From an uncultured Eubacteriales bacterium (GTDB lineage Bacteria > Bacillota > Clostridia > Oscillospirales > Acutalibacteraceae), in the NCBI GenBank assembly GCA_900315715.1, contig ONAH01000026.1, positions 1-32,455 of the forward strand: a stretch of DNA of 32,455 nt. Direction: 5' to 3'. Position 1 is the stretch's first letter, and each line of letters opens with the position of its first letter. Shown one piece after another: positions 7,792-15,856 of the stretch. Under the pieces are notes generated by a model. That model had not been told where the DNA came from and did no database searches. It worked only from the letters and a program-made list of their open reading frames with translations. The position numbers were made by a program, and so were the translations under genes.

Positions 7792-8730
7792 TTATTCCTC
7801 TCCGCCGCCCAGATCGTACGACATACCAAGATTTGAAAGAAGTTCCTTTGCCGCATTGTATCCCATCTTCTTCTGTCTGTTGTTCATTGCCGCTGCTTCA
7901 ATTATTACTGCCAGATTTCTTCCAGGCTTTACGGGAATGGTTATTGTCGGAACTTTATTTCCAAGTATCTCTATAAATTCTGTGTTCATTCCCATTCTGT
8001 CATAAATCTTTGTATTATCCCAGAGTTCCAGCTTTATTACCATATCTATTCTCTCTGTCATCTTTACGGCACCCATACCGTAAATGCGTCTTGCGTTAAT
8101 AATACCTATACCTCTGAGTTCGATAAAATGTCGTATGTTCTCAGGTGCAGAACCTACCAACGTTTTGCTTGACACTCTCTTTATCTCAACTGCGTCATCA
8201 GCTATTAGTCTGTGTCCTCTCTTTATAAGCTCAATCGCCGTTTCGCTTTTTCCTATACCGCTGTCTCCCATTAACAGCAGTCCTTCACCATATACTTCTA
8301 CCAATACGCCGTGACGAGTTACTGTCGGCGCAAGGTGTACATTAAGTGATGATACCAATGCAGCCGTCAAATCGGATGTTGCTTCTTGTGATACTAACAG
8401 CGCAACTCCATATTTTGCAGCTACGCTTTTCATTTCGTCAAAGGGCAGAAGTCCTCTGCAAAATATCATTGCAGGCGGCACAAGAGCCAGAAATTTTTCC
8501 AATGACTCGGTTCGCTGTTCTGAGGTCATTCTCTCATAATAATAGTACTCCTTGAGTCCTATTATTATAAGTCGGTTTTTGTCAAAGTAGTCTAAATACC
8601 CTGTGAGTTCAAGTCCAGGTCTGTTATAATCTGCAACCGTAACCAGAATATCTTTTGGATCTTTTGGAGTATATATTATTTCAAGGGAAAATTCTTCTAT
8701 TATCTTCCCGAGTGATACCGAGTTTGCCAT
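7792..8730 (-). CDS. hprK: HPr kinase/phosphorylase
   Basis: The 312-residue protein phosphorylates and dephosphorylates Ser46 of HPr in carbon catabolite control. It has an N-terminal substrate-linked domain (1-130), H140 in TRHGVLVEVYG, the P-loop GDSGIGKSE at 155-163, IADDAVEI at 176-183, and the family signature ENIRHFIELRGIGIIN at about 197-212. Length is normal. It is the first gene of the operon, with a promoter at 8790-8818. No ptsH (HPr) gene is in the window, although ptsH often follows whiA in related clusters; here an sseB-like gene takes that place. Confidence 0.97.
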   Translation of the reverse strand: MANSVSLGKIIEEFSLEIIYTPKDPKDILVTVADYNRPGLELTGYLDYFDKNRLIIIGLKEYYYYERMTSEQRTESLEKFLALVPPAMIFCRGLLPFDEMKSVAAKYGVALLVSQEATSDLTAALVSSLNVHLAPTVTRHGVLVEVYGEGLLLMGDSGIGKSETAIELIKRGHRLIADDAVEIKRVSSKTLVGSAPENIRHFIELRGIGIINARRIYGMGAVKMTERIDMVIKLELWDNTKIYDRMGMNTEFIEILGNKVPTITIPVKPGRNLAVIIEAAAMNNRQKKMGYNAAKELLSNLGMSYDLGGGEE

Positions 8731-8789
8731 ATTTCCACTGCCCCTTTTTTAAAATTCGATGAAACATACACTTTCTTTATCATAATCCT

Positions 8790-8818
8790 ATTATACAATA
8801 TTTTCATACTTTTTTAAA
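8790..8818 (-). promoter_or_regulatory. Promoter of the hprK-murB-whiA operon
   Basis: On the minus strand TATAAT (8790-8795) is preceded by a 17-bp spacer and a weak TTTAAA -35 (8813-8818). The leader to hprK is about 55 nt and ends with an AAAGGGGC ribosome binding site. The good -10 with a poor -35 suggests modest expression. Confidence 0.5.
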
Positions 8819-8870
8819 GGGGTATTTTAAAAAATAGTTTCTTAATTTTTTATGAAATAATAACAAAGTA

Positions 8871-10976
8871 TTACTCAGATTTGTTAACAATTTTGCATTT
8901 GATGTTAATATTTAGTTTACATTCAGATAACAATTCTCTATATTGCTCCTCTGCACCGCCTTTTTTTCTGTCAAATTTTATCAGTCTTCTGCCAAATCCG
9001 TATATATCGTCATGTTTTTTTTCTAATATTTCCTCTGCTGAACGATTTATTATTTCTTCAAGGTAGTCTTCGTATATTCTGCATATTTCTTTTTCGGAAT
9101 ATTTTTTCGGATTCTCCAATACCGTTAGGTAAAACTCACTACTGCTATAAATGCTTAGTTTATCACTATTGTCAAGCGTAACCTTCTCCTTACACGTTTC
9201 CGCTATACATGATATTTCATCTTTACACAATACAGTTCCTTTGTTTATGCCTTTCATAGTCTTATATGCTGTTAAATTATTATCGTCAAGAGTATAGATA
9301 CCGTTACTACCAAACACCGCCATTGTTGATAATCTTATCGTATCTTCACACCTGAGAACTGTTGCCACAGGAGTTTGTGTCGGATCCAGTCTTTGATTCT
9401 TATAGCTTAACAATGTATATTCATTACTCTTGACCGAAAGTTCGGGAGAAATTGAAGTTAGTTTATCTATTGGCATTATTGTTCCGTCTTTTTCAAATCC
9501 TAATATTTCTTTTGCCGTACTTTCACTGAGATACAGTTTTACTGACGGACGAATATCACTTCTTCTCATAAAGTAGTCGGATATATTATCCATATTCTCT
9601 GCTGTTTCATACCCTGCTACTACTGCACTTAACTGACCTAAAAACGGTTCAAGTCCTATACTGTTTTTTATCTTTCCCATTGCGTCAGCTATCGTCTTCC
9701 CTGAAACTGTAAAACACTTGTTAGTCTGCGTCTCTCCCTGAGATGAAGTATCTATATATTGTACTGTAACATCATAGCCGATTGTATTCTTATCTACTCC
9801 TACTCCCTTTATTATCAGTCTGTCTTGTATCTCTGTTTTTCCGCACCCTGTCAGAACTGCCATACACACCGCCGACAGCATTAACAGCGTCATTACCTTC
9901 GCAGGTCTTCGTTTTTTTAGATACTTAAACGATATATTAACTGCTATCGGGAGTACAAATACAGTCAACACTATAAACGCGGTAAGCCCTCTGAAACTCA
10001 GAAAAATATTGCGTAATCTTTCATAGCTTACTGCCATTCCAGAAAACACCGCTATTATTAACACTGATATTCTAAACAAATGTTTTGCCTTCACCGCTTC
10101 CGCTGTCATATATAAAACCTCTTTCAGAGAAGAAAACATTACAGACACGTTAACATATATCCCTATAACCCATATCAAAAGGAACAACACATCAAGCCTT
10201 TTAAACGCTCCTACCTCCAACAACTGTGCAGATGTGTAAAACGGGAACTGCGTATAATTTGAATACTCCCCTGATACCGCATAAGTCATCAACGCTATTA
10301 ATATACCTGCTGCAACAGACAGCACTACCCAAGTGTTGATCCCTTTGAGCGACTTATCATCAGTGATTTTTCTGAATACAATCATACACGGAAGGAGTGA
10401 CGCTCCCGATATGGAATAACCGACCGTTTTCCAAACATCAGAGTACTTAACAGAATATACATACGAAAAATTAAGCATATCTGCCCTGAAACTTAATGAT
10501 ATAAATACAAACAAAACCGCTGCACCTGACAGCATTACCAGCAAAACCGTACTGCCTGCTATCCCCTGTATTCCTCTTACAGCAGAAAAATAAGTGCATA
10601 TTACTATCACACTTATAAACAATGCCGTAATTAAATAATTATCAACATAGTTTTTTATAAACAGTGTTCCTATAATTATTATCCCTGAAGAAACATACAT
10701 AAAATACAGCGCATATATTACTGAATACCAAAAGCTTGCGTTAGGCTTTACCGACTTAGAATGAAGTATTATTCCCTCATGACATCTTCCGAAATACTTT
10801 TTTAGCGGTACTGATATCATATATACAATAACCCCTGCAACTACCTGTGATGCGGCATAAAGAAGAATATCTGTATTACCTGCAGTAAACTTTGAATACG
10901 AAATCACTGAGAACAGTGTACCTGAAAACAGTATGCTAACCCACTGAATCCGCGTCATTTTCTTTGAGTTTGTCAT
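8871..10976 (-). CDS. GerB permease-GerC lipoprotein fusion (spore germinant receptor)
   Basis: One 701-residue frame holds two normally separate receptor subunits. Residues 1-355 are the GerB-type spore permease of the APC superfamily with about ten membrane segments, ending FIVLTVFVLPIAVNISFKY. Residues 362-378 then look exactly like a lipoprotein signal peptide, with basic KKRRPAK before it, a hydrophobic core, and the lipobox LTGC (Cys378). Residues 380-701 are Ger(x)C-type, starting RLIIKGVGVDKNTIGYDVTV. Together with GerA they would form an inner-membrane receptor of spores. The start at 10976 has AGGAG about 9 nt upstream and lies 13 nt after gerA. An internal ATG (9893) sits at the start of the lipoprotein signal with only a weak, badly spaced GAAGG. 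Either a true fusion, later cut by signal peptidase II, or a missing stop from a sequencing error is possible. Confidence 0.85.
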   Translation of the reverse strand: MTNSKKMTRIQWVSILFSGTLFSVISYSKFTAGNTDILLYAASQVVAGVIVYMISVPLKKYFGRCHEGIILHSKSVKPNASFWYSVIYALYFMYVSSGIIIIGTLFIKNYVDNYLITALFISVIVICTYFSAVRGIQGIAGSTVLLVMLSGAAVLFVFISLSFRADMLNFSYVYSVKYSDVWKTVGYSISGASLLPCMIVFRKITDDKSLKGINTWVVLSVAAGILIALMTYAVSGEYSNYTQFPFYTSAQLLEVGAFKRLDVLFLLIWVIGIYVNVSVMFSSLKEVLYMTAEAVKAKHLFRISVLIIAVFSGMAVSYERLRNIFLSFRGLTAFIVLTVFVLPIAVNISFKYLKKRRPAKVMTLLMLSAVCMAVLTGCGKTEIQDRLIIKGVGVDKNTIGYDVTVQYIDTSSQGETQTNKCFTVSGKTIADAMGKIKNSIGLEPFLGQLSAVVAGYETAENMDNISDYFMRRSDIRPSVKLYLSESTAKEILGFEKDGTIMPIDKLTSISPELSVKSNEYTLLSYKNQRLDPTQTPVATVLRCEDTIRLSTMAVFGSNGIYTLDDNNLTAYKTMKGINKGTVLCKDEISCIAETCKEKVTLDNSDKLSIYSSSEFYLTVLENPKKYSEKEICRIYEDYLEEIINRSAEEILEKKHDDIYGFGRRLIKFDRKKGGAEEQYRELLSECKLNINIKCKIVNKSE

Positions 10977-10989
10977 TTATATAATTCTC

Positions 10990-12519
10990 CTATTTCTGAG
11001 AAGGAATATCCTGTACCTTTACATTGCGTCTTGAAAGTGTACTCCAACTGGCCCTGATTATCGTATCACGCATAGAAAACATACTCAGAGGTGCTGCAGG
11101 TGCAAAAAACGGTATTCCATAACTTGACATCGAAGATAGATACGTCAATAGCACACAAAGCATTACTATTATACCCCATATTCCAAACGCACCTGCCGCA
11201 AGAATAAACAATACTCTTAGCATTGCAACAGATGCATACAAATCAGGTATAATATACGAACAAATTACCGTCAACGCAACTATCATCAGTGTCGGAGCGC
11301 CTATAAAACCCGAATTTACCGCAGTATCTCCTATTACCAATCCTCCGATTATACTAACTGCGTGACCAAGAGTTTTCGGAAGTCGTAAACCTGCCTCACG
11401 CATGATCTCATATATAAACGTAAAAAGCAGTACCTCCGAAAACACCGAAAACGGCGTGTGAGATACCGACTGAGAAACCTTTGTTAATAGCTGTGCAGGA
11501 AAAAACTCCGGATTGAACGATGCAAACGCAACATATATCCCAGGAAGAAGTATCGCTGTGAAAAAAGATACACACTTTAATGCACGCGCTACGCTTGAAA
11601 AAAACGGGCGGTTTGTATAATCATCAAACGTCTGAAAATTCTCCGTCATGAGATGCGGAACATACAAAACGCTTGGTGTACCATCTACTATTATTACTAT
11701 ACGTCCTTCGCATAGCTTTGCACAGGCTGTATCCGGTCGTTCTGTTACTCCTACCGTTGGAAACAGCGTATTATCCCCGTTATCATCAATATATGCAAGA
11801 AGATAACCCGATGCAAATAGTGTATTTAAATCTGTCTTTTTTAGTCTTGCTCTCAGCTTTGTCAGTATTTCGCAAGATACTGCCCCACGCAAATAACAAA
11901 TACATATATCTGTATTTGATGTTTTTCCCAATGTCATCGTTTCAAATTTAAGCATCGGTGTTCTCAGACGTCGTCTTATCATCGATATATTTACACGCAT
12001 TGGTTCTACAAATCCCTCTCGCGAACCTCTTTGTACCGATTCGGTGTCGGGTTCGGATACGTTTCGAAATGAGTATCCCTGTACTCCAACTGCTATCGCT
12101 TTGTTCGCTCCGTTTACAAGTACTCCAGCAAAGCCTGACATTATCAGACGTGAAAACTCGTTTATATCACTGACGTCCACATGATCACTGCATGTAATTA
12201 TATCACTCTGCAATAACTGAAACAAATCTTCCCCGCCAAATACTATATCACTGTAATTTGAGATAGGGTTTGTTATACTTGCTGCAAGCGTTTCTTTATC
12301 AACAAGTCCCTCCATTGTTATTACTGCTACTTGTGTTCTGCCATCGCTTAATTTCAGAGAGATATTCTTTATCGTAAGATCACTTGAATTATCAAACATT
12401 TCCTGTAAGGTTTTTATATTTGCTTGTATATCCCTGCTAATCGGTATCGGCTTGCTTTTATAATCGGGGTGTCTTGGCGGATTGTAAAACTCTTTTATCG
12501 AAGAAATAATACCTTTCAT
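10990..12519 (-). CDS. GerA-family spore germinant receptor subunit A
   Basis: The 509-residue protein has the GerA layout: a soluble N-terminal half (about 1-280, with GFAGVLVNGANKAIAVGVQG and the conserved EPDTE-RGSREGFVE block near 160-175), then several membrane segments (from about 300, with LPGIYVAFASFNPEFFP, LPKTLGHAVSIIGGLVIGD) and a short C-terminal tail. GerA subunits of this family oligomerise in the spore inner membrane and take part in germinant sensing and ion release. It has an AGGAGG site 8 nt before ATG and is directly followed by the GerB-GerC fusion. It shows that the organism makes spores or descends from a spore former. Confidence 0.95.
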   Translation of the reverse strand: MKGIISSIKEFYNPPRHPDYKSKPIPISRDIQANIKTLQEMFDNSSDLTIKNISLKLSDGRTQVAVITMEGLVDKETLAASITNPISNYSDIVFGGEDLFQLLQSDIITCSDHVDVSDINEFSRLIMSGFAGVLVNGANKAIAVGVQGYSFRNVSEPDTESVQRGSREGFVEPMRVNISMIRRRLRTPMLKFETMTLGKTSNTDICICYLRGAVSCEILTKLRARLKKTDLNTLFASGYLLAYIDDNGDNTLFPTVGVTERPDTACAKLCEGRIVIIVDGTPSVLYVPHLMTENFQTFDDYTNRPFFSSVARALKCVSFFTAILLPGIYVAFASFNPEFFPAQLLTKVSQSVSHTPFSVFSEVLLFTFIYEIMREAGLRLPKTLGHAVSIIGGLVIGDTAVNSGFIGAPTLMIVALTVICSYIIPDLYASVAMLRVLFILAAGAFGIWGIIVMLCVLLTYLSSMSSYGIPFFAPAAPLSMFSMRDTIIRASWSTLSRRNVKVQDIPSQK

Positions 12520-12537
12520 GCTCTCGCCTCCTGACGA

Positions 12538-12567
12538 TATTATTTCCTGTTTTATGATTTATTATTC
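12538..12567 (-). promoter_or_regulatory. Possible sigma-G-like promoter of the germination operon
   Basis: On the minus strand GAATA (12563-12567) and AATAATA (12538-12544) are 18 bp apart. This fits the forespore sigma-G pattern (GHATR and CATWHTA) with one mismatch in the -10. Transcription would start just before the AGGAGG site. No sigma-A promoter is evident. The match is short and could be chance. Confidence 0.3.
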
Positions 12568-12594
12568 ATTCTGCACAGCCTTTGATAATACAAA

Positions 12595-12623
12595 AAGCAC
12601 CTTGCTTTTACTGCAAAGTGCTT
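12595..12623 (-). terminator. Terminator of the pdxK-GIY operon
   Basis: AAGCAC and TTGC (12595-12605) pair with GCAA and GTGCTT (12613-12623) with one internal mismatch and a 7-nt loop. On the minus strand it is followed by TTTTTGTATT, and it lies 17 bp beyond the stop of the GIY-YIG gene. Confidence 0.75.
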
Positions 12624-12639
12624 GTAACATTTATTTGTA

Positions 12640-12978
12640 TTACACGATGTTGTTTTTATACTCATTTAAATCGTTTACCCTTATATAAAGATTTAAATCA
12701 AGCTTATTTCCAAATAGTGTCTTATCATTATCGGAAATAAGCTTTTCTTTTGCCGCTTTTGTTAGTCTTTTTATTCTATATTCAAGCTGCGATGCTTTTA
12801 CTCTGCTGTCACTGTACCATAATGCTGCAAGGTATTCTGCCTTATGTGTTCTGGTGTATTTCGCACACTTGTAGGTTTGCGTAAAATGCTCTGTCATTCT
12901 TCTTTTAACATCGGTCGTTATTCCTGTATAAAGACTATTGTCCTCACAACGTATCATATAAGTATAGTATTTGCTCAT
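12640..12978 (-). CDS. GIY-YIG domain protein (UPF0213/YhbQ type)
   Basis: The 112-residue protein has a single GIY-YIG nuclease fold: YYTYMIRCEDNSLYTGITTD near the N-terminus, followed by VKRRMTEH and a C-terminal helix with LEYRIKRLTKAAKEKLI. Members of this small family resemble SLX1 nuclease domains, and some show nucleic acid binding or nicking; the cellular role is not settled. It starts by TAATG overlap with the end of the HD gene, so the two are translationally coupled, and it ends the pdxK operon. Confidence 0.9.
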   Translation of the reverse strand: MSKYYTYMIRCEDNSLYTGITTDVKRRMTEHFTQTYKCAKYTRTHKAEYLAALWYSDSRVKASQLEYRIKRLTKAAKEKLISDNDKTLFGNKLDLNLYIRVNDLNEYKNNIV

Positions 12979-13589
12979 TACTTTTTAAGATCATCTATTA
13001 TATTGCCTTTTTCTATATTTGGCATTACAATGTTTTTATATACATAATCCCATAATATCTGCGAACCTTCATGTGTTTTTTTATTTCGTGTATGCATTTG
13101 GCTTAATGCTACATTGTGTTCTCTCCATGATTTACCGTTCGTATTGTCGTTTAGCATGATCGGCTGAATATTGTCCATTACATGGGCAAATTTCGCCTCT
13201 GCCGTTTCGCTTTGTTCAAACTCCTCCCACAATGTTCGTAAATACTCTGCGTCATCATCTGGCAATATTCCGAATATTCTGTCCGCCGCTTTAAGTTCAC
13301 GCTCATGCTGAGTTTTCTTTCCTTCATCGTCATATGCGTATGTATCTCCTGCGTCTATCTCAACTATATCGTGTATAAGTATCATTGTTACTGCTTTTAA
13401 AACATCTATCTTGTTATTAGAATATCTGCTGAGTAAAGCACACATAAGTGCTGCATGCCAAGCGTGTTCTGCATCTGTTTCCTTACGTTCACAGCCTGTT
13501 ATATAGTTTTGCCTTACAATAAGCTTCTCTTTATCAATCTCTCTAAAAAAATCAAAGAGTCTGTCAAGCGTTTCTTTCTCTGTGCCCAT
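12978..13589 (-). CDS. HD-domain hydrolase, YfbR/HDDC2-like (putative 5'-deoxynucleotidase)
   Basis: The 203-residue protein has the HD metal-binding pattern: a histidine in TDAEHAWHAALM (about 38-49), the HD pair in LIHDIVEIDAGDTYAY (about 72-87), and a late aspartate in FAHVMDNIQPIM. The EHAWH and EIDAGDT sequences are those of the HD_3 group, which includes E. coli YfbR (a dNMP 5'-nucleotidase) and human HDDC2. Dephosphorylation of nucleotides is therefore likely, not shown. GGAGGAGA precedes ATG by 7 nt. It lies between an unknown protein (1-nt gap) and a GIY-YIG gene (overlap). Confidence 0.85.
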   Translation of the reverse strand: MGTEKETLDRLFDFFREIDKEKLIVRQNYITGCERKETDAEHAWHAALMCALLSRYSNNKIDVLKAVTMILIHDIVEIDAGDTYAYDDEGKKTQHERELKAADRIFGILPDDDAEYLRTLWEEFEQSETAEAKFAHVMDNIQPIMLNDNTNGKSWREHNVALSQMHTRNKKTHEGSQILWDYVYKNIVMPNIEKGNIIDDLKK

Positions 13590-13590
13590 T

Positions 13591-14307
13591 TCAATTCTCT
13601 CCTCCCTTTTTCGTTATCGCCTCTATATTCTTGACGATTAGTTTCTGCATTGTTCTATTAAAATAAATCTCTCCCGATTCTTCTTTGTGAATTATTCCAA
13701 GTTGTAAACCAATTTTTGTAGGGGTACATCTTTCATCGTCCGTACTCAAAAACTTTATTCCTGCAAGATAGGTAATTATCATTTGTGGAACTATCATATC
13801 CATGTGATCTCCGTCTATCGGAGAATTCAGCCGCTTGACAAACTCTGAAAGGCTTATTTCATCATCACAACAAGCGATTTGTTCAAGTTCGTTTTCATCT
13901 GCAAGGTACGGTGCTTTATTTAGCGATGTATGAGACAATACATATGAAGAATACTTCAGACATTTTGAAATTCGCTCAGTATTAACCGTATCATTTTTAT
14001 CTGTTTTGCTGCCTGTAAGAGGATTTACTCCAACAGATAGCTTCTTTATTATAAATTCTGCACGCTTTAATACCACAGGTTCTCTCTTTGTTTCGTCAGA
14101 AAAGTATATCCTGTAATCTCCATGTTCTATATTCTCACTTTCGGTTATTCTCTTAAAAACACCTGTACAATAACCTAAACAACGTTTGATTTTTTCCTCT
14201 TTTAATATGCTGTTTTCCGGTACAGGCATATTGTCTATCGGGTTTATTCCTGTTGAAAGTGCAGCAAGATACTTTCCTGCGTGTTCTATAAGTGTTTTTT
14301 CGTCCAT
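13591..14307 (-). CDS. Unknown protein with two internal repeats
   Basis: I do not recognise this 238-residue protein as a named family. It has two copies of one helical unit: residues about 11-54, with LSTGINPIDNM then KIKRCLGYCTGVFKRI, and residues about 84-127, with LSVGVNPLTGS then RISKCLKYSSYVLSHT. The shared pattern is L-x-x-G-[IV]-N-P, a variable 15-18 residue stretch, then [RK]-I-x-[RK]-C-L-x-Y-x-x-x-V. The C-terminal part (about 165-230) contains TPTKIGLQLGI, which could be a small DNA- or protein-binding fold. There is no signal peptide or membrane segment. It sits 4 nt after pdxK and 1 nt before the HD gene, so the three are one translational unit; its role may be nucleotide- or nucleic-acid-related by association only. 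Confidence 0.75.
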   Translation of the reverse strand: MDEKTLIEHAGKYLAALSTGINPIDNMPVPENSILKEEKIKRCLGYCTGVFKRITESENIEHGDYRIYFSDETKREPVVLKRAEFIIKKLSVGVNPLTGSKTDKNDTVNTERISKCLKYSSYVLSHTSLNKAPYLADENELEQIACCDDEISLSEFVKRLNSPIDGDHMDMIVPQMIITYLAGIKFLSTDDERCTPTKIGLQLGIIHKEESGEIYFNRTMQKLIVKNIEAITKKGGEN

Positions 14308-14311
14308 TATA

Positions 14312-15145
14312 TCACTCCGTTAATTCTCTTAGATACTTTTGATAATGTATGCCGTAATTTCTGTCGGAAATATCACTTGCACACTCACTCAGCACCCTTG
14401 TAACAAAACATGTTGCTTTTTTTACCGCTTCCTCAATATTCAACCCATTTACAATATGTCCGCACACTAACGCTGTAAACAGATCTCCTGTCCCGCTGTA
14501 CGAACCGCCGTAACGTTCTGTTTGACAAAATGAATATCCATCTCTGCTGACTATAAGATTTGAAAGCTTCCCGTTTGACAATTCTATTCCTGTTATGAGT
14601 ACACTTCGAACTCCTTTATCAAAAAACGTCGTACAACCCTGTGCTAGAAAATCGTACTTTTCTTTGTCGTTTTTATCATTTAGTGCACAATAATCCGTTT
14701 CTGTAAGCAAGCAAAATTCAGTAACGTTCGGGGTAATTATTGTAGAGTTTTCTACCGTTTTTCGAATATCATAAAGCATATCATCTGTCACAAAATTAAA
14801 TCTTTTTCCTCCGTCGCCGATTATCGGATCTGTGATAATCGAAATGCCTTTTTCCGAATAATCTTTTACAACCGACAATATGCATTCTGTTTGGTTTTTA
14901 TTTATCATAAACCCCACAAGTATTGCGTCAATCTGAGGTGATATTTTTTGAAGCGATGAAAAAATACTGCTAAGGCTGTTATCTATTACTGTTGCATAAC
15001 TTTCTTTGAACCCTGTCTGTGCAGATAATACTACCGTAGGTATCAAGCAGCACTCTATGCCCATTACCGAAAGAACTGCAATATCTGTACTTCCTGAGCA
15101 GTTTCCAAGTCCCGAAATATCTGTAATAACTGCTACTCTCTTCAT
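14312..15145 (-). CDS. Pyridoxamine/pyridoxal kinase (PdxY/PdxK family)
   Basis: The 277-residue ribokinase-fold protein starts KRVAVITDISGLGNCSGSTD, the typical beginning of the clostridial pyridoxamine kinase group. TDPIIGDGGK (about 145-154) and the anion-hole motif GGSYSGTGDLFTALVCGH (about 215-232) complete the ATP and substrate site. It would phosphorylate vitamin B6 vitamers for salvage to pyridoxal phosphate. It is the first gene of a four-gene operon and its promoter faces away from that of nrdG. ThiD is related in fold, but the separate ThiD at 17187-17999 makes the B6 role the better call. Confidence 0.88.
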   Translation of the reverse strand: MKRVAVITDISGLGNCSGSTDIAVLSVMGIECCLIPTVVLSAQTGFKESYATVIDNSLSSIFSSLQKISPQIDAILVGFMINKNQTECILSVVKDYSEKGISIITDPIIGDGGKRFNFVTDDMLYDIRKTVENSTIITPNVTEFCLLTETDYCALNDKNDKEKYDFLAQGCTTFFDKGVRSVLITGIELSNGKLSNLIVSRDGYSFCQTERYGGSYSGTGDLFTALVCGHIVNGLNIEEAVKKATCFVTRVLSECASDISDRNYGIHYQKYLRELTE

Positions 15146-15178
15146 TTTATCACCTGTTTTCTCATTAATTCTTTACAC

Positions 15179-15207
15179 ATTATAATATCTAATTTCAAAA
15201 TAATCAA
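15179..15207 (-). promoter_or_regulatory. Promoter of the pdxK operon
   Basis: On the minus strand TTGATT (15202-15207), 17 bp, TATAAT (15179-15184). Its -35 box is only 4 bp from the -35 box of the plus-strand nrdG promoter. Confidence 0.75.
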
Positions 15208-15211
15208 GGTC

Positions 15212-15239
15212 TTGACAAAACTATTTTTTATTCTATAAT
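15212..15239 (+). promoter_or_regulatory. Promoter of nrdG
   Basis: TTGACA (15212-15217), 16 bp, TATAAT (15234-15239), both full consensus. The leader to the nrdG start is about 50 nt. I see no NrdR-box pair here. Confidence 0.8.
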
Positions 15240-15296
15240 ATAAACTTGAACCATTAAAATTTGGCTCTTTATTATTTACAGAAAGAATATGATTTT

Positions 15297-15803
15297 ATGA
15301 AAGAATTAAGACTTGCCGGTGTAATCCGTGAATCTATTGTTGATGGTCCGGGTATGAGAATGACCATTTTTACACAGGGGTGTCCTCATCACTGTGAGGG
15401 ATGTCACAACCCTCAGACACATGACTTCAGCGGTGGATACATCAGCCACCCTGAAAACATTCTCAAAGCAATAGACTCTGATCCTATTCTCAGTGGAGTA
15501 ACCTTCTCAGGAGGAGAACCATTTATGCAGTGTGAGGCACTTGCCGAACTTGCTAAAGAAATACGAAACAGGGGACTCAACGTATTATCTTATACCGGAT
15601 TTACTTTTGAACAGCTCTACGAAAACTTTGACAAGCACCCAGAATATAAAGATCTTCTGGAACAATGTGACTGGCTTATTGACGGAAGGTTCGTTTTGTC
15701 TTTGCGTACGCTCAATTTGCGTTACAGAGGCTCTAAAAACCAGAGAATTATTGACGTTCAACAATCTCTTAAAGAGGGAAAAGCTATCGAAACCGAATTA
15801 TAA
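15297..15803 (+). CDS. nrdG: Anaerobic ribonucleotide reductase activating protein
   Basis: The 168-residue radical SAM enzyme begins MKELRLAGVIRESIVDGPG. It has the cluster motif CPHHCEGC followed by HNP, the GGE-type sequence TFSGGEPFMQ, and GSKNQRIIDV near the end, all of the NrdG family. NrdG installs the glycyl radical on NrdD so that deoxyribonucleotides can be made without oxygen. ATG at 15297 is preferred over an in-frame TTG 36 nt earlier, which has no ribosome binding site; the AGAAAGA before the ATG is itself weak. NrdD is not adjacent, unlike the usual nrdDG pair, and must be elsewhere. The gene is monocistronic, ending at a shared terminator. Confidence 0.93.
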   Translation: MKELRLAGVIRESIVDGPGMRMTIFTQGCPHHCEGCHNPQTHDFSGGYISHPENILKAIDSDPILSGVTFSGGEPFMQCEALAELAKEIRNRGLNVLSYTGFTFEQLYENFDKHPEYKDLLEQCDWLIDGRFVLSLRTLNLRYRGSKNQRIIDVQQSLKEGKAIETEL

Positions 15804-15809
15804 AATCAA

Positions 15810-15837
15810 AACCGCTGAGGAAACATCTTCAGCGGTT
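15810..15837. terminator. Bidirectional terminator between nrdG and thiC
   Basis: AACCGCTGA (15810-15818) pairs with TCAGCGGTT (15829-15837). The stretch beyond is T-rich on both strands (ATCTTATTAGTTTTT on plus, TTGATTTT on minus), and the hairpin lies midway between two converging genes. Confidence 0.75.
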
Positions 15838-15856
15838 ATCTTATTAGTTTTTATTA

